From Aerococcus agrisoli (GTDB lineage Bacteria > Bacillota > Bacilli > Lactobacillales > Aerococcaceae): DNA of 33,874 bases. The first letter of the stretch is position 1, and each line of letters begins with the position of its first letter. The DNA lies in NCBI RefSeq assembly GCF_003797145.1, contig NZ_RKMG01000024.1, forward strand, positions 1-33,874. The letters run 5' to 3'. A program made the position numbers and the translations under genes. Below are positions 32,743 through 33,874 of this stretch, in pieces. The notes under the pieces are model-generated. The model made no database searches and was not told the DNA's origin. It saw only the letters and a list, made by a program, of their open reading frames with translations.

Positions 32743-33219
32743 ATGAAACTCTATATGCAACAGAAAGTATTTTCACTCAAGCAAGATTTTGAAATCTACG
32801 ATGAAAACAAACAGGCTTATTTCCGCGTAGACGGCCAACTCTTATCTATCGGCCGTAAAATGCGCATTTATGACGCACGAACTGAAGAAGAAGTCGCCTT
32901 CATCAAAGAAATTGTCCTTACGCTCTTCGCCAAAATGGAAGTCTACCGCCAAGATGAACTAGTCGCAGTGATTAAACAAAAATTTTCCTTTCTCCGACCG
33001 AAATTCGAAATTGAAGAAATTGGCTGGCACATTGAAGGTGATTTCTGGGGCTACAACTATGCCATCTTAGACACAAACGGTGCCACCGTCGCAAGCATTC
33101 AAAAGAAAATTCTTTCATGGTCAGACACCTACGAATTTGAAATTAATGATGACAAAGATACCGTCACTGTCATGGCCGTTATCTTAGCCATTGATGCCAT
33201 CCGTGACCGCAAAGGATAA
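32743..33219 (+). CDS. LURP-one-related (LOR/YxjI) family protein
   Basis: A 158-aa protein with the tubby-like barrel pattern of the LOR family: MYMQQKVFSLKQDFEIYDEN, YFRVDGQLLSIGRKMRIYDA, EEVAFIKEIVL, KFEIEEIGWHIEGDFWGYNYAI, ATVASIQKKILSWSDTYEFEI, and a final hydrophobic helix MAVILAIDAIRD. The biochemical role of bacterial members is unknown. AAGGAGG lies 6 bases before the ATG. It is divergent from purS; TATACT (32695-32700) may be its -10 box. The PurR boxes lie between, so purine control of this gene is possible. Confidence 0.88.
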   Translation: MKLYMQQKVFSLKQDFEIYDENKQAYFRVDGQLLSIGRKMRIYDARTEEEVAFIKEIVLTLFAKMEVYRQDELVAVIKQKFSFLRPKFEIEEIGWHIEGDFWGYNYAILDTNGATVASIQKKILSWSDTYEFEINDDKDTVTVMAVILAIDAIRDRKG

Positions 33220-33221
33220 TA

Positions 33222-33435
33222 AGAGGCTGGGACAAAAGATTAAAATTATAAATTTTTCGTCCTTACAGTGTACGTTCCTTATGAGCCGTGGGACCATTGA
33301 AAGCCAAGGTCTTTCAATTTGAAATCGAGCCAAGGTCTTTCAATTTGAAATCGAGCCAAGGTCTCGATTTCATCCTCTTTCACGGCTAAGGAACTACACT
33401 TTCAGTCCTTAAACCTGTTCCCATGATATATTTCA
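33222..33435. repeat. Class 3 cloverleaf-like element inside a larger repeat
   Basis: Reverse orientation relative to 26452. The outer stem AGTGTA-GTTCCTTA-GCCGTG (minus strand) is intact. Inside, hairpins GAAATCGAG-ACCTTGG-CTCGATTTC and TTGAAAG-ACCTTGG-CTTTCAA flank an extra 26-bp duplicate that starts and ends in the ACCTTGG loop. The element is bracketed by GGCTGGGACA (33224) and TGTTCCCA (33415), as if inserted into or bounded by another repeat family. Confidence 0.7.
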
Positions 33436-33554
33436 ATCAAAATTTATAAGAATTTTTTCAAAGTAAAAGGCGTACACAAGTCTTTCAATTTTAGGTGGTC
33501 CGCTACCATAAGCATGCCCACAAATGGATGTTAAAAAAATTTTAAATCGTTGTG

Positions 33555-33700
33555 GTTAACTTATTTGATGATATAAATGAATTCTTTTCAAATTTCTTAA
33601 TTTTTAAGATGAAATAAGAGAATCTTTAGCTAAGCTTTTCATTTATTTGAGTCGATAAGTGACACATTTTGAATGCTTTCATCTATTTACTTATATTCGT
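33555..33700. repeat. Degraded class 2 palindrome array (TTATTTGAT type)
   Basis: Recognisable against 10905-11060: ACTTAT-TTGATGAT-ATAAATGA at 33559, CATTTAT-TTGAGTCG-ATAAGTG at 33650, and CATCTAT-TTACTTAT at 33680, followed by the same TTCGTTAATTGT tail. The steps have lost the strict 40-bp rhythm through small insertions and deletions. The rest of the window to 33874 shows no gene. Confidence 0.6.
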
Positions 33701-33874
33701 TAATTGTCCAAAATATTTTTTCATGTATTACCCTCAATAAATGAATCAGACTTGAAACATATTAGGAATACAAAAAGACGCTGGGATTTTTTCCAATCTT
33801 CGCTCATTCACTCAAAGCCAACAAAAAAAAGAGGAAATGAAATTATCGAAAATGAAACCCTACCGTTAAACTGA

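Overview
The window reads as chromosomal DNA of a low-GC Gram-positive bacterium of the order Lactobacillales. Support comes from the strong AGGAGG ribosome binding sites, the ylxM-ffh-rpsP-khpA-rimM-trmD translation/secretion block, the separate PurS/PurQ/small-PurL proteins with PurR boxes, the LmrCD-like heterodimeric exporter and a CcpA-like site. An Aerococcaceae-like host (Aerococcus or a relative) is my best guess, from overall impression only.

Layout. 1-4.1 kb: a MarR regulator and a two-subunit ABC exporter, with a clear operator over the promoter. 4.4-9 kb: an unrecognised 157-aa protein, an alpha/beta hydrolase, a Gfo/Idh/MocA oxidoreductase with a MerR regulator, and a zinc-less ROK kinase. 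9.1-13.2 kb: rplS, a HIT protein, a 1-kb repeat region, a MazG-like protein and a pyruvate-kinase-like protein with an extra N-terminal domain. 13.5-18 kb: trmD, rimM, khpA, rpsP, ffh and ylxM, all on the minus strand. 18-24.5 kb: a sensor kinase/response regulator pair divergent from a three-gene ABC-2 transporter operon, bracketed by inverted copies of a hairpin array. 24.6-26.7 kb: a ROK fructokinase-like gene, a small Sm-like protein and a broken small membrane ORF. 26.7-32.5 kb: serA, serC, purL, purQ and purS. 32.7-33.2 kb: a LURP-one-related protein, followed by repeats to the end.

The genes are mostly ordinary. The unusual content is intergenic: three classes of structured repeat that are not IS elements, tRNAs or CRISPR arrays. 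Class 1 is a long bulged hairpin of about 90-120 bp whose stems covary around a constant GGA/GA internal loop. It occurs at 10252-10882 (five identical 119-bp tandem units), 15038-15317 and 18447-18672, two of these directly at gene 3' ends. Class 2 is an array of palindromes of about 26 bp repeated at 40-41 bp with loops of about 6-8 nt. It occurs with different sequences at 10905-11100, 13271-13460, 18113-18410 and 24109-24445 (the last two mutually inverted), and in degraded form at 33555-33700. Class 3 is a cloverleaf-like element with an AGTGTA...GCCGTG outer stem and internal hairpins with ACCWTGR heptaloops, at 26452-26560 and 33270-33400. These are the candidates for something undescribed. 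Their function cannot be decided from this window.
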